Below, one piece after another: positions 10,733 to 22,800 of a stretch of DNA of 64,000 nt; the stretch's first letter is position 1; each line of letters begins with the position of its first letter. This stretch comes from Triticum aestivum (taxonomy: Eukaryota > Streptophyta > Magnoliopsida > Poales > Poaceae): NCBI RefSeq assembly GCF_018294505.1, contig NC_057810.1, positions 207,408,113 to 207,472,112 of the forward strand, given 5' to 3'. The notes under the pieces are model-generated. The model searched no databases. It worked only from the letters and a program-made list of their open reading frames with translations, and was not told the origin of the DNA. Position numbers and translations under genes: made by a program.

Positions 10733-11643
10733 TGGATTGATACGTCCATTTTGCATCATGCACTATTAGAAAAGAGGGCTTTGGTCCAAGCTAGATCTAC
10801 ACATTAGTCCCGGTTGCATTACCAACTGGGACTAATGTGAGCAGTAGTCCAGGTTCGAGCGGCTAGGGCGTCGGGCACGCATTAGTCCCGGTCCAAATAG
10901 GACCTTTAGTCCCGATTGGACACCAACCGGGATTAAAGGGTGCGATGCCTTTTAGTCCCGGTTGATGTCTCCAACCGGGACTAAAGATTAGACCTTTAGT
11001 TCCGGTTGGAGCCACCAACTGGGACTAAAGGGTTTGAGGCTTTAGTACCGCTTGGTGATTTGTTTTTGTTTGATTTTCTATTTATTTTTTGTTTTTAGTT
11101 TCTGTTTTAAATTGCTTATATCTTTTAGGATATTTGATGTTTTTGAGCGATTCTTTTTGCATTAGATTCAAAGTTTTGTCTAGTTTCTGTTTGTGCCAAT
11201 AGTTTTCAAATTTGAATGATTTAAATTTAAATTTGTTCAAATTTGCTTCAAACCCTAGATTGTGAATAATTTGAGTTTGAAATAGTTTTTAATTTAATTC
11301 TTTCTGCTCCTAGTCACATGTTAGATTGTTGTCATAGTAAGATTTATTTGGTTATTTTTACAATAATTTAAATTAGGATTTTAATTAAAATAGTACTGTT
11401 TTAATTATATAGTTGTTTTAGTCCATTAATTCTTGTTTTCAATTATTTTTAGTTAGTTCTTCCTGTAGATTTCAACATGTTGTATTATGCTTTTGTTAGA
11501 CAATAGTAGATAAATTTTTACAGTTAATAATATTAATTTTGCTACTGTTTTGTATTAATAGTTGTTTAGCCTTTAATAATAGTTGATAGAATTAGTTTTG
11601 CTATATTAAAAAGTAGGATTGTATGGACACCTTAATGCAACCG

Positions 11644-11686
11644 GTTAACCTTAGTTAACCTTAGTTAACCTTAGTTAACCTTAGTT
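11644..11686. repeat. 10-bp tandem repeat, four copies
   Basis: GTTAACCTTA repeated four times, then GTT, inside CACTA-1. It is a local minisatellite; no function is evident. Confidence 0.9.
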
Positions 11687-12282
11687 GTGACTCTAACTGG
11701 GACGGTACTAGCAGATGTAGTCAACGGTAGGATTGTATGGACACCTTCCCGAAAAGGGGTTCTTCAATTTTCAAACTCTACCCAACCCCCTATCGCTATT
11801 TCAGTTTTGAAAAAAAAACAAAAGAAAATGCTAAAAACTTCATCAAGATGTAGTTATGTTACTACATCTACTAGTTAGGAAAACTAAAAAACATAAATTT
11901 CGACATGTTTTGCAAAAAAAGTGTTATGAAAAAGTAAAAACGGCTATAACTTTTGCATACGGTGTCGAAAAAAATGTATAATATATCAAAATGTTCAGCA
12001 TGAAAAGCCGGTTCTGATTTCGAGGGTCATAGGCCGTTTTGCAAATTTTTAGAATCCTCAGATTCTGAAAGGAAAAAATTTATCCTCAAATTTAAGTTTT
12101 TTTAAATTTTTGGTCAAACTATGGTCAAACAACTTATTCAAGAAATATTAGTGTTACTAAATAATCTTTTTTAGAATAATAGTTTCAAACTCAAACGGTG
12201 AAACGTGTGACTTCGTGCTCAAGTTGAACTCCTAAGGGTTAATAGGAAAACAAGAAGTGCACACTTGGAAACTAGGGGGAAT

Positions 12283-12347
12283 AGAACTCGGAAGTTATGC
12301 GTGCTTAGGCTGGAGTAGTGAGAGGATGGGTGACCGGCCGGAAAGTT
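12283..12347 (+). pseudogene. 5S rRNA-derived segment inside CACTA-1 (internal promoter region)
   Basis: Matches the second half of plant 5S rRNA from the GAACTCCGAAGTTAAGCG region through the GGATGGGTGACC region. Visible parts are the A-box-like AAGTTATGCGTGCTTAG, the intermediate GGAGTAGTGAGAGG and the C-box-like GGATGGGTGACC. The 5' half of 5S is absent, so it is not a functional rRNA gene. The retained part corresponds to the Pol III internal control region bound by TFIIIA. Whether it is active is unknown. Confidence 0.8.
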
Positions 12348-14156
12348 AGACGATTTGGAATGAGTGCTCCACACTTGAGTAGTGATGAGGGGTGATTAGA
12401 GATTAAATTGTCAAATAATTCGGAAATTTGAAAATCAGAAGAAGAAAATTCAAAAAAAATCGAAATAATAATAATTTTTTTCTTTAGTCCCGATTGGCAA
12501 CACCAACCAGGAGTAAATGTCCTCCAGCCTCGCTCTAGACACCGGCCACGTGGAGCTCCTTTAGTCCCGGTTCGTAAGCCAACTGGGACTAAAAGTAATG
12601 GGCATCAGTCCCGATCGTTTTGTCCCAGTTGCAGAACCGGTACTAAAGGCCCGTTTTCTACTAGTGATGTTTTACTACTGTTATTTAATATGTTTTTATG
12701 CATAATAACAATTTATTGAGTAATTCTAATGTCTTTTCTCTCATAATATGCAAGGTTTACACAAAGAGGGAGAATGCCGGCAACTAGAATTCTGAACCTA
12801 AAAAAGCTATGTCAGAGATACCTATTCTGCACATCTCCAAATGGGATGAAATTTTATGGAGAGTTATTTGGAATATATAATAAATATTGGAGAAAAGAAC
12901 TACCAGTGGGGGCCTGCCAGGTGCCCACAAGACACGAGGGCACGCCAGCCCCTCCAAGTGCGCCCTGGTGGGTGGTGGGCAGCCCAGCCCTCCTCTAGTG
13001 TCCATCTTCTGGTATATAAGATCTTTTGACCTAGAAAAAATAAGGAGAGGATTTTCGGGATGGAGCGCCGCCGTCTCGAGGTAGAACTTGGGCAGTAGCA
13101 CTTTTGCCCTCCGGCGGAGCGATTCCACCGGGGGAAGTTCACTCCCGGAGGGGGAAATCAAAGACATCATCATCACCAACAACCCTCTCATCTTTGGGAG
13201 GCCAATCTTCATCAACATCTTCAACAACACCATCTCATCTCAAAACCGTAGTTCATCTCTTGTGTTCAGTCTTTGTACCGGAACCCCAGATTGGTACCTG
13301 TGGGTGACTAATAGTGTTGATTACACCTTGTAGTTGATGCTAGATGGTTTATTTGGTGGAAGATTATATGTTTAAATCCATTATGCTATTTAATATCCCT
13401 CTGATCTTGAGCATGAACATTATTTGTGAGTAGTTACCCTTGTTCTTGAGGCCACGGGAGAAGTCATGTTGCAAGTAATCATGTGAATTTGAAATTTGTT
13501 TGATATTTTGATGATATGTATGTTGTGATTCCCTTAGTGGTGTTATGTGAACGTCAACTACATGACACTTCACCGTCTTTGGGCTTAAGGGAATGAATTG
13601 TGGACTAGTTATTAGATGATGGGTTGCTAGAGTGACAGAAGCTTAAACACTAGTTTATGCGCTATTCCGTGAGGGACTGATTTGGATCCATATGTTTAAT
13701 GCTATGATTAGATTGTTATCTAGTTGTGAATGCTTGCGAGGGGGTAAATCATGAATGTGAAGCCTGTTCAAGTAAAAACAACACCCAAGCACCAGTCCAC
13801 CCACATATCAAATTATCAAAGTAGCAAACGTGAATCAAAGCAACATGATAAAAGTGACTAGATGAAATTCCCGTGTGCCCTCAAGAACGCTTTGCTTATT
13901 ATAAGAGAATGTTTCAGCTTGTCCTTTGCTACAAAAAGGATTGGGATACCTTGCTTCACTTTATTTACCGTTAACATTACTTGCTCGTTACAAATTATCT
14001 TACTATCAAACTACCTGTTACTGACAATTTTAGTGCTTGCAGAAATTACCTTCCTAAAAACCGCTTGTCATTTCGTTCTGCTCCTCGTTGGGTTCGATAC
14101 TCTTGCTTATCGAGAGGACTATGATTGATCCCCTATACTTGTGGGTCATCATGGAT

Positions 14157-14457
14157 AAAGAGGCAATGGTTGTCAAGAAGAATGAGTAAGCTGAAATGGA
14201 GAGAATGTAGTGACAGGATAGGTGCCGAGGTATGGTTGATTCAACTATAATAACTAACTAAGAGTCAGGATAGTGCCAACGAGGTTCTATAAAAGGGACG
14301 GAGTTGTAGAGGAAAATAAAATCTATGTGGTACTGATGCAAATAAATTCAAAAAAATTGTATTACTAGTAAGTTGCACAGGTATTGGACATGAGGTTCAT
14401 GTAACCATATTACAACCGAATATCAATAGACCACATTAGAATAATCAAACATCTAAA
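14157..14457. other. Unassigned stretch between solo LTR S and truncated LTR of element B
   Basis: About 300 bp without a recognised gene or repeat. TCTATAAAAGGG near 14288 resembles a TATA box. This is where the first LTR of B was truncated, so the left edge of B has no TSD. Confidence 0.4.
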
Positions 14458-16513
14458 TTTTTCTTCACAAATATTTATGAAATCCCATTTTTCCATTTTT
14501 GTCATAAAATTCAGAAAATCACAAAGAGCCCATTTTTTATCCGAATGCCATGATTCAAATTTCTAGATACTTATAAGTTCAAATCTTAGCTCGTGAACAT
14601 TTTTCCCAATACTTTCTATGTCACATGAAATATTGGTCCATTTCTCCATCTATAGCCAACTTTGCAAAGTCTTAGGAAATTCATTTCAACTCCAAATCTA
14701 ATGAAACCAACTCCTAGATGCTTCTAAAATCATTCCTTGTCAAATGGGTGCCTTTGATCATTTTTCAAAATAACAATTATGTATACTTCTTACAAATCCA
14801 TTAATCCCTCGAATCGTTCATATTGAAATGCTCATAAGTATCCATTGATCCACTTCCAATGAAACAACTTTGGTCATTTTTAATATGACCAGAGGTATCC
14901 TATAAAAGTCCAACTCATATTTTTAGAGCACTTTTATTTTTGCCATGTTGTGTTGCTTATCGTGATTGTTTCCGACGTTAGTTAAAGAAGTGGATGGAAT
15001 ACTCGGAAATGAACCCAAAGGATTGAAGACTTGGTTGAGCCAGGCAAGCATCCCTTTGACCATGATACACCTCTTTTTGTTCATCAATAAAATCCATATG
15101 CATGATGATGGTGTTGATGATGAGCTTGATATGCATGTTGCATTGATGCACGATCCATTGATTACTTGCATGATTCATAGCTCTATGATGTGGTTAGAGA
15201 TACGATGGTGTAACCATAGTTTTTGATGCATGGACTTGCATAAATTCCGTAAAAATTAAATTGAGATATATCTCTCGGAAGCCTAATGGGTGCCACTAAT
15301 GCCCTTGGGAGATGATGATGAACTAGGTCACTACTTGGTGGAGAAGTAGTGTACGGAGGCTTGATGAAAGTGTTGTTTATAGAGACAGATTAGATTTAAG
15401 ATTTGTTGACCATCCCAAGCAAACATGTGCAACCATGCTACCCTTATATGGGAAAGGGAATTATTGATTACCTAGTCCGTGCTAGCATGGAGGACGCTTT
15501 ACTAGTGACGGGAGTGGCGTGGTCATTCTCGGGACTGGGTCGTGCTTGGATAGGCGGCCATGATTGTTTTCACAGGGCACCGAACACACCGTTGGTACCC
15601 CCGTGCTTGTGCTATGTGTTGAATATGGGAGTGTGGCTCCACTGGATTGAACATGTGAGCACGATTGTGGCACGGGGGGTTGATATCAATCGAGTGGACT
15701 TCATGTTGGTGGCGTCTAGGGAAAAGTAGTGATCGGGTGCTTACCCCGGGTACTTGAGGTACCGCGGGTCATGGATGACACGAAAGCTTCCCGGATCTTG
15801 TGGGTAAAGTGTGCAACCTTTGTAGAGTGTCAAACTATTTGAATAGTCGTCTCCATGGTCGAGGACAGTTGGGTGGCGCTTCTTAGACTATGTCCATATG
15901 TTTCTGACAAACAACATGGTTTGGTAATATTGTTGATATGATTCATGACTCATGAGGAAGTCACGATGAGCTTGAGCATGAGTTGTTCATAACTCTTTCT
16001 CGATGTTGATGTTTGTAACCTCCTGATACTTGTTGAAGATGCATCCATGTCCTTGATAAATGTTGATCATACTTGCATGAGAAAAACTAGCTTTCCGCCA
16101 AAAATGCCAATTTAGCAGTAAAGCCTTGCATAATTATTCTATTATCACTCTTGGGTTGCTTGCGAGTACATTCAAAGTACTCATTGGCTTGCCACTGGTT
16201 GTTTTATTGGCCAGGCATGAAAGAACAGGAGTAAGATGAAGATTTCTTTGGTGATGAACATACGAGCTAGGACACTTCCCAGTTTGAATGCCTGTAGGGT
16301 TAAGGCAGATGGCATGGGTTCACGCTATCATTGAAGATTTCCGCTGCGATGATATACTCAAGACTTGACAATAATGGTCCTACTTGTGTGAGATGGTATG
16401 TATGGATGTAAGACTCTTGTTATTCAGCTTATGTGTGTTCAGTGAGCATTGATCTCTGGGATCACTGCACACATGCATTCGGTGATTACGACTTATGAGT
16501 CGAGGTCCCCACA
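14458..16513 (+). repeat. 5' LTR of element B, missing its 5' half
   Basis: Homology with the second LTR begins abruptly at CACAAATATTTATGAAATCC and ends at GGTCCCCACA. The promoter half present in the other LTR is absent. The open frames at 14966-15729 and 23140-23861 correspond to each other and are LTR sequence, not genes. Confidence 0.88.
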
Positions 16514-16517
16514 GAGC

Positions 16518-16531
16518 TGGCATCTGAGCCA
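16518..16531 (+). other. PBS of element B, initiator tRNA-Met type
   Basis: TGGCATCTGAGCCA just after the LTR matches the usual TGGTATCAGAGCCA, complementary to the 3' end of initiator tRNA-Met, with two changes. Confidence 0.75.
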
Positions 16532-19311
16532 TCCTGACTGTAGGAAGCCTTAGTTAGCATGGTCTTTAGTTAGGGTAAAACTAATTTTCAAAACTATTGC
16601 TAATTTTCAAAAACTATCTATACTTCTCTTCCCTTCTGAGTTTTCTGAAAACTAAGGTATATTTCCTTATTGACATCTTCCCCTTCATTTTTTTTGCAAA
16701 CAGTTGCTAGCACCCTCATGCCCCTGACCATGGGATTCCTTGTAATCCTCGTGGATAACCTAGAAGTCAGACACCTTGCCATACCTTCGCCCACATCTTC
16801 TGAACACAAGTTTGGCGACACCACGACAAGACAGAAGATACCTTCTCGAGGAATGAGGAAACCAAGACTCAGAAGATGCTGACACCCTCTACACTGCTCC
16901 AGGATGATGCAACCTTGATGATTAGGGTGTAAGATATGCAACATCATGATATACATGTCTAATAGAGCAATCATGTCCTTACCGTTGTTATATCGGCAAC
17001 CACCGGTGGATGAGAACCTCTCCATTCGGTCTGTCTCACTATAGTGAGCAGAAAAATGGTTCTTTTCATCCCCCGCTCTTGTTGTCGATGTTGTCATCAA
17101 CATAACCAACATGTTGGACCTCTACTATGCCTTGTTAATATCATTGCATAAATGATTACCTACCTGGTACCGTCGATGCCTTAGAAGGCAAAAGGGATCA
17201 CCATGTTAAGAAGATAACAGAAGACCGAGTCAATGCCAGCTATGAGGAACCACCTTCACCCCATCAGCTCATCAGGCAAGAAGTTGAGGAAGATTCTTCG
17301 GGCCCAACCCGGATTTTTTCATCGAACAACTACAAGAGGCACGATGACATTTGAGGAAAACCCAGAAGACTGCACAAGACACGAAGCAAGCATGACTATT
17401 GAGTCCGAGAACCCCTAGGGTAGGATGAGTCGTGTACCCCCTATGCGAAGTTGAGTCCGTGTGGTGGTTCGAATAGAACCATGAATATGTGTTGCTTGTT
17501 TTATTTGTTTGTGCCTTGATATAAGCCGCACTTTTGCCCTAGGCAACAAGTACGCGACTATATCACCTTCCTTATCTTAATACTTGTGTTTGGACCTTTT
17601 GGCACTTGTTTGTTTGAACTTGCACTATAGAACACCCTTTAGGCATCCTACCTCCTCTATGCTACCTTTCCCTATTATCTCTCTCCTCAACTGAAGACCG
17701 GCAAGACAAGATACACCAAGGATTCTACTCCGGCAACCAACTAGAACTGAAGACTTTTTCTACCGCCTCCTCGACCAAGTGCAACCCCGTAGAGATATGT
17801 TTACCCCTCAAGATTAGAAACCCATCCCTAGACCCTTCTAGACTTCACGAGATACCCCATCTCAATTCGTTAACCATGTGCTTAACCCATAGAATTGTAA
17901 GAGAACCAGTTAAGCCTCTGTAACCTTGCACAACACTGGGTTCATTATGGAACTAGTGGACATAGTGAACGGGCACATTATCATCCTAAGATAGCACCAA
18001 AACCGACGATGCCATAGGGAAGACCAATTTGAGGATATAGGAATAGAGGACAAATGACTTGATGAGTTTATATCAGTGACCTTTAGGAATTATCTGAGAC
18101 TCTTTGGTGGATTATGAGGCTTTCATGTTGATAGATGAACTTGGTGGGATCATATTAATAGGATAGCATAGCTTTCATCACCCTGGAGTAGATTGGATTT
18201 TGTAGGAAAATTATAATCGCAAGATGAAATTCTTGGACGTATAAGGATTTGACTTAGCCAGGGGACATTGATAGGAGATAGTTGACACTACGATAATGAC
18301 TTGGGAAAAACATGTAGGAATTCTCATTGGACATGTGATTTGGATTTAAGTAGGTGATCCTAGTTGAGTATAGATGCTGAGTATGTCTACATGGTTCGGA
18401 GTAAATTGGATTTAGACTGATGATCTCGATCATCATACCATGTTTCTCGGTGGACAATAAACTAGGAGATTGGATTAATTGTCGGAGTTGATTTAGGGAT
18501 CTATATAAGCTTGGCATAGGACTTTATCAGCTCACGATAATGGGAATTGGTGGACTTACTATAGTAGAGATAGCCCTTTCAAATATTTGGGGATTATAGG
18601 GACTTTAGGAGATCATGTGGAACACCATAGACATTGGATTTGTAGAATTAATGGATTGTGTAGTGATTCATGGAAGTTAATGGGTTGTTGGAGTTGATTC
18701 ATAGGAAGGAAACAAGATCTTGGAGTGGCATACGATGTGTTTCCTTAGGATAGTGATGCACTATCTTGGACCTTGGAAGGATAGGCTAAGCACTTGGATT
18801 GTGGTGTTTAATTCAAGTTTAGCAGCTTGTATGCTCTATCCATGGATTTTTACATATGGATAGCCATGCATATGAGTTTGCGTATAGTTGACATGTATGA
18901 TTTTGTTAGACCTCCTCTCAGGAGCCATGAGGATATGAATAGAATGAGTGATGATTGGAGTTGACCTATATGAGATGATTCTTTCGGTAATATGATGTGA
19001 TTTGTTTGAAGGACTAGGTAGAACTTTTAGCATCTCATAAACTGTGCTTAAGGATAAGATGATAAATGTTCACTCGCACACTAGAATCCTTGATACCCCT
19101 AAGCCTTACCAAGCCACATCGTGTTCGTATCACGACCTTGGGCCTTGACTCTAGATCGAGAAGACCTTGGCCAAAACTCAACCGTGACCACTACCAGTAC
19201 CTTAGCCTACTTTGTGTACCCCATGAGCAAGTCCTCCTAGAGTACCTGGACAAGTTAGTTGTCATATTTAATTGGTGACCTACTTGTCTAACCGAACATG
19301 GAAGAAGAGCC
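16532..19311 (+). other. Non-coding interior of element B
   Basis: About 2.8 kb with many stops on both strands and no recognisable gag, protease or RT. The only longish frame (16618-17112, minus) has no family signature. Confidence 0.65.
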
Positions 19312-19836
19312 GTTCAGCTGGTTAGGGAACATTTGAAGACCGCCATGTCAAGAAGGAAGAACTATACCAACCGCTGTCGTCAAGAAGTAAACTTCTGGTC
19401 AAAGACCATGTGTGTCTGCAAGCCAGTCCTCTCAAAGGAACCAAGCATTTCCATGTCAAAGGAAAGCTCACGCCAAGCTTTATCACCCCCACCAATATCA
19501 CTGCAAGACGAAGAGTAGATGGTACCAGCTGGAGTTGCCACCTAATATGCCTGATGTGCACGACGTTTTCCACGTGTCACAACTCCGAAAAAATTTCCAA
19601 CTTCCTAACTAGCCCGATCTCTACAAGAACATCGATCATCAGACCATCGACCTCCAGCCCAACCTGACCTACGCCAAGAGACCCCTTAGCAACTTGGATC
19701 AAGCAGAACGTTATACACGAAGCCACACCATCAAGTACTTCAAGGTTCAATGGAGCACCACTCAGAAGCAGAAACAGCATGAGGACGTGAAGACTACCCC
19801 AGATCCAAGTTTCCGTATTCCTTCCCGCGCCTAGTT
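19312..19836 (+). pseudogene. Decayed chromovirus-type integrase C-terminal region in element B
   Basis: Three frames in turn give pieces matching the end of Tekay/Del-type pol: LVREHLKTAMSRRKNY, then SPLKGTKHFHVKGKLTP, then LPPNMPDVHDVFHVSQLRKN, then IDLQPNLTYAKRP. These are the GPY/F-type integrase C-terminus and its linker. Frameshifts near 19410 and 19510 and a stop near 19610 break it, and nothing upstream (RT, RNase H, integrase core) survives. It shows that this LARD descends from an autonomous chromovirus-like Gypsy element. Confidence 0.8.
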
Positions 19837-19863
19837 TAGGAATCTCGGGGACGAGATTCTTGT

Positions 19864-19877
19864 AAGGGGGGTAGGTC
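19864..19877 (+). other. Polypurine tract of element B
   Basis: AAGGGGGGTAGGTC directly precedes the LTR start TGTCACACCC. Confidence 0.85.
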
Positions 19878-22800
19878 TGTCACACCCTGATTTTCATGCC
19901 ACAATAGTTAAGCTAATAAATCATGATGAAATGTGGATTGACAAAATGTTTGTTGAGGAAATCGTTAACTGGTAGCTGCTCGGTCGGCTGGCGAGTAGGG
20001 GATTAATAGGCTAATCGGCCATTTAATTAATTAATCGGACGATTTATCGGTTTATCGACTACTCAGTGACCCTACGAGTAGGGATTAATCGGCAAGTTAA
20101 CTGGTTAATCGGATGAATTCTTGAACTTTTGAGTATTTTGGTCCTTTCTTTGATTGGATTTTGTTTGTTGTTTGTGTGTGCTCTAAATATCAAATAAATC
20201 CTCCAACTCTTATACTCCTTTTCCTTGATCCAGAACTTAGCCCAATGATGATGCCATGTGAGTAAGTCATAATAGTATTTTCTTACAAAAATATTTTCGC
20301 CAAAAAATATTTTCTAAATTACATTTTCCAAAACCCCTCGAATTGAAACTTGAACTACAAGTACTTAATTAAGGGTGTGAAAAATCTTTCAAAAATTATA
20401 TTTGGCTCCTATTAGTATAGGACTCCCAAAAACCACAAAAATATTATTTTAGAAGTTATTTTCCTATTTTATTTAAAGGCTTTTTCTTAAGGCCAGAAAT
20501 GGTCTTTAATAGGTTAAAATTACTTTAATGTTTCGAAAATATTTGAGAAATTTAGGGAAGCGCAGTGCACATATGTTGTCCGTATATATGAGTTTAAACA
20601 CATGGTCATGTTAAAAATATTAGTCAAATCCATTAAAAACCCTTTCTGGATATTTCAAACTTTTGATACATTTACAAAGGAAATATTCTCTGAAAATTCC
20701 AAGAAAATTCTAGCATGTCATATATGACATATTGGATGATCTTGCCAAGCCTCATGTCTTGGAGAACACGATAACATCACCAAAACCCCTCAAAACTATT
20801 TCAGTCCATTTTGAAGTTTGAGCAACTTTATACTGCCAAACATGTCCAAATGCTCTCAAACTTGGTGAACATGCTCAAATGGTCTAATTATGCATCTAGA
20901 CCAAATGGCACAAGTTGTAGAGAAGGATATCTTGATCAAAGTGCCCCAAAACCCTCTCTATCCAGCACCAAATTTGAACAACTCTACATTGCCAACTTTC
21001 TCCTTTTCATCCCAAATTTTGTGGACATGCTCAAATAATCAAATGACGGGACTAAACCAAGTGGTGCATCAAGGATATTAGATTTGCATAGCTAGATCTA
21101 GGAAAACCCATTTCTGTTGATTTCTAGGGTTTGCCAGAGTTACATTGGCAACTTTCTTCAAATGAGCTCAAACTTGGTGGTCAACCTTACTATTACCTAC
21201 CATTTGATCCTATTAAATCTCATGGCAAGGAGAATTATTTTACTTGCCCAAACCTAATCAAACACCTTCTGGTTAGTTTCAAAAGTCACTGGTTTCACCC
21301 CCTACACAATTCTCCATGAGATATTTTTTACCGGAGCCTCCCCTAGTCACCTACTTCTAGAAGTCCCTCTCCTCCTCAGCTCAATGATTGAGGGGGGTAA
21401 AACCACATTTTACTCTTCTGGACAACCCATTGCTCACTCTCTCTCAACCCCACCTCTCTCCCAGTGGTTCACTAGGGTATCCAAGGCCATCTCGGCATTG
21501 TTTACTCACCCCTAAAATCCCCAGACACTAGAGTACATGCCCATGGCACTATTAAAATGCCATGGCATGGCATGGACGCGCTCTCGAGCATGCTACAGTG
21601 CACTCTTGCACTGTAACTTTCCCATTCTGAGGCAAGCCGACGGCCTTGGGCGTCGAAATTTTGTCTCCCGAGGTCGCCTCAACGTCCACAACACGCAAGG
21701 ATGTCGGGCCCCTCCTCCCTTGCCCTCCTTCTCCCTCCACGGGCTCACCCGAGCGCGTCCGTGGACACTGCCCAGGGTGCACAAGCCCCCCACTATATAG
21801 GGCCCCGTTGAACTCTCTCTAGTCTTTGCTCGCTCTCCCTCTCTCCCAGTAAGCTCTCGGACATGCTGAATCTCCTCCTCGTGCCCTCTCCCAACCTTCA
21901 TGACCGGAGTGCCGCCATCGTGCCCTCGGGCATAGCCGAGCCTCCTTGCTTTCCCGCTCCCACTGACCTCTCTTGAAGACTCCCACGACCACCAGGAAGC
22001 TGTGCCTCCCTCCAATTCGTCCTCTACACCGTTGGGCCGCCGACTTTTCAACCTCACCTCCGCCCCTTCCGCCTCGGACTATATGGAGCTCGCTGACGAG
22101 CTCGCCAGGGGGTCCTTCGAGCACCACCAGACGCGGCGTGGCTCGGTGAGGCCGCCCGCGTCTCCGGCACCGGGAGTGGTGGCCGGGGGCCGCCGGAAAT
22201 CTCCCGCCAATGAGGCCTCTGCCTCCTCCGTCGCGGGCGGGAGGAGGGAGATGACCCTGCTGGTGGTCCCCGCCGGTCAACGACCCCGGCAGCGGGCCCC
22301 ACCAGTTTAAGTGGAGACGGCTTCCGCCATTACCGCCTCTCTCGCATGAAGGCATATTTTTGTGAAGCTGCCTTTGATGTGGCCCCTGCGCGCATGCGGC
22401 CGAGCCGCTGGGTCGGCCCAATGGCGTCCTGCCGGTAAAACTCGCCTTGTGTGCGCTGTCGCTGCCCAGATACAGCCCATGTAGGTAAATCCTTTTCTTT
22501 TTCTTTTTCTTTTCTATAGACTTGTAAAATCCAAAAATATTTCAAATTAACTCCAAACTTGATGATTCAAATTTCTAGTAGTTCCTAAATTCATGCTCTA
22601 TCATATTGAGTTGTTTGTAATTTTTCCAGGAAATATTTCTCCACAAATATTTATGAAATCCCATATTTCCATTTCTGTGATAAAATTCAGAAAATCACAG
22701 AGAGCCCATTTTTTATCCAAATGCCATGATTCAAATTTCTGGACACTTATAAATTCAAAGCTTAGCTTGTGAACATTTTTCACAATACTTTCTATGTCAC

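Larger units (their letters stand above)
10761..12666. mobile_element. CACTA-1: non-autonomous CACTA transposon (1906 bp)
   Basis: Terminal inverted repeats CACTATTAGAAAA… and …TTTTCTACTAGTG are imperfect. The 3-bp TSD ATG is at 10758-10760 and 12667-12669, and its removal restores the LTR reading GCATCATG|TTTT. Subterminal palindromic units of the type TTTAGTCCCGGTTGG…CCAACCGGGACTAAA occur at 10795-11060 and 12480-12650. The interior is AT-rich with no transposase. The right half (about 12080-12470) is homologous in inverted orientation to CACTA-2 and contains a 5S rRNA-derived segment. Confidence 0.95.
10738..14151 (+). mobile_element. Solo LTR S of an Athila-type Gypsy element, interrupted by CACTA-1
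   Basis: Starts TGATACGTCCATTTTGCATC and ends TTGTGGGTCATCA. It is flanked on both sides by TGGAT (10733-10737 and 14152-14156), a clean 5-bp TSD, with no second LTR, PBS or internal region. Without the CACTA insert and its extra TSD copy the LTR is about 1.5 kb. This is the product of unequal intra-element recombination. GGTATATAAGATC near 13010 is the likely TATA box. All open frames inside (12774-14128) are LTR sequence. Confidence 0.93.

Noticed and set aside
11644..11686. Interstitial telomere repeat
   Set aside because: The unit GTTAACCTTA is not the plant telomere unit TTTAGGG.
12283..12347. Calling the 5S-like segment a 5S rRNA gene
   Set aside because: Only the internal promoter half is present and the 5' part of the rRNA is absent.
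12784..13307. Open frames after CACTA-1
   Set aside because: Part of solo LTR S; no domain and no conserved frame.
15403..15729. 108-codon open frame, partly repeated at 23571-23861
   Set aside because: Homologous segments of the two B LTRs; the frame is broken in the second copy.
21537..22421. Long open frames on both strands
   Set aside because: GC-rich promoter/leader of the B LTR; frames on both strands come from base composition and show no domains.
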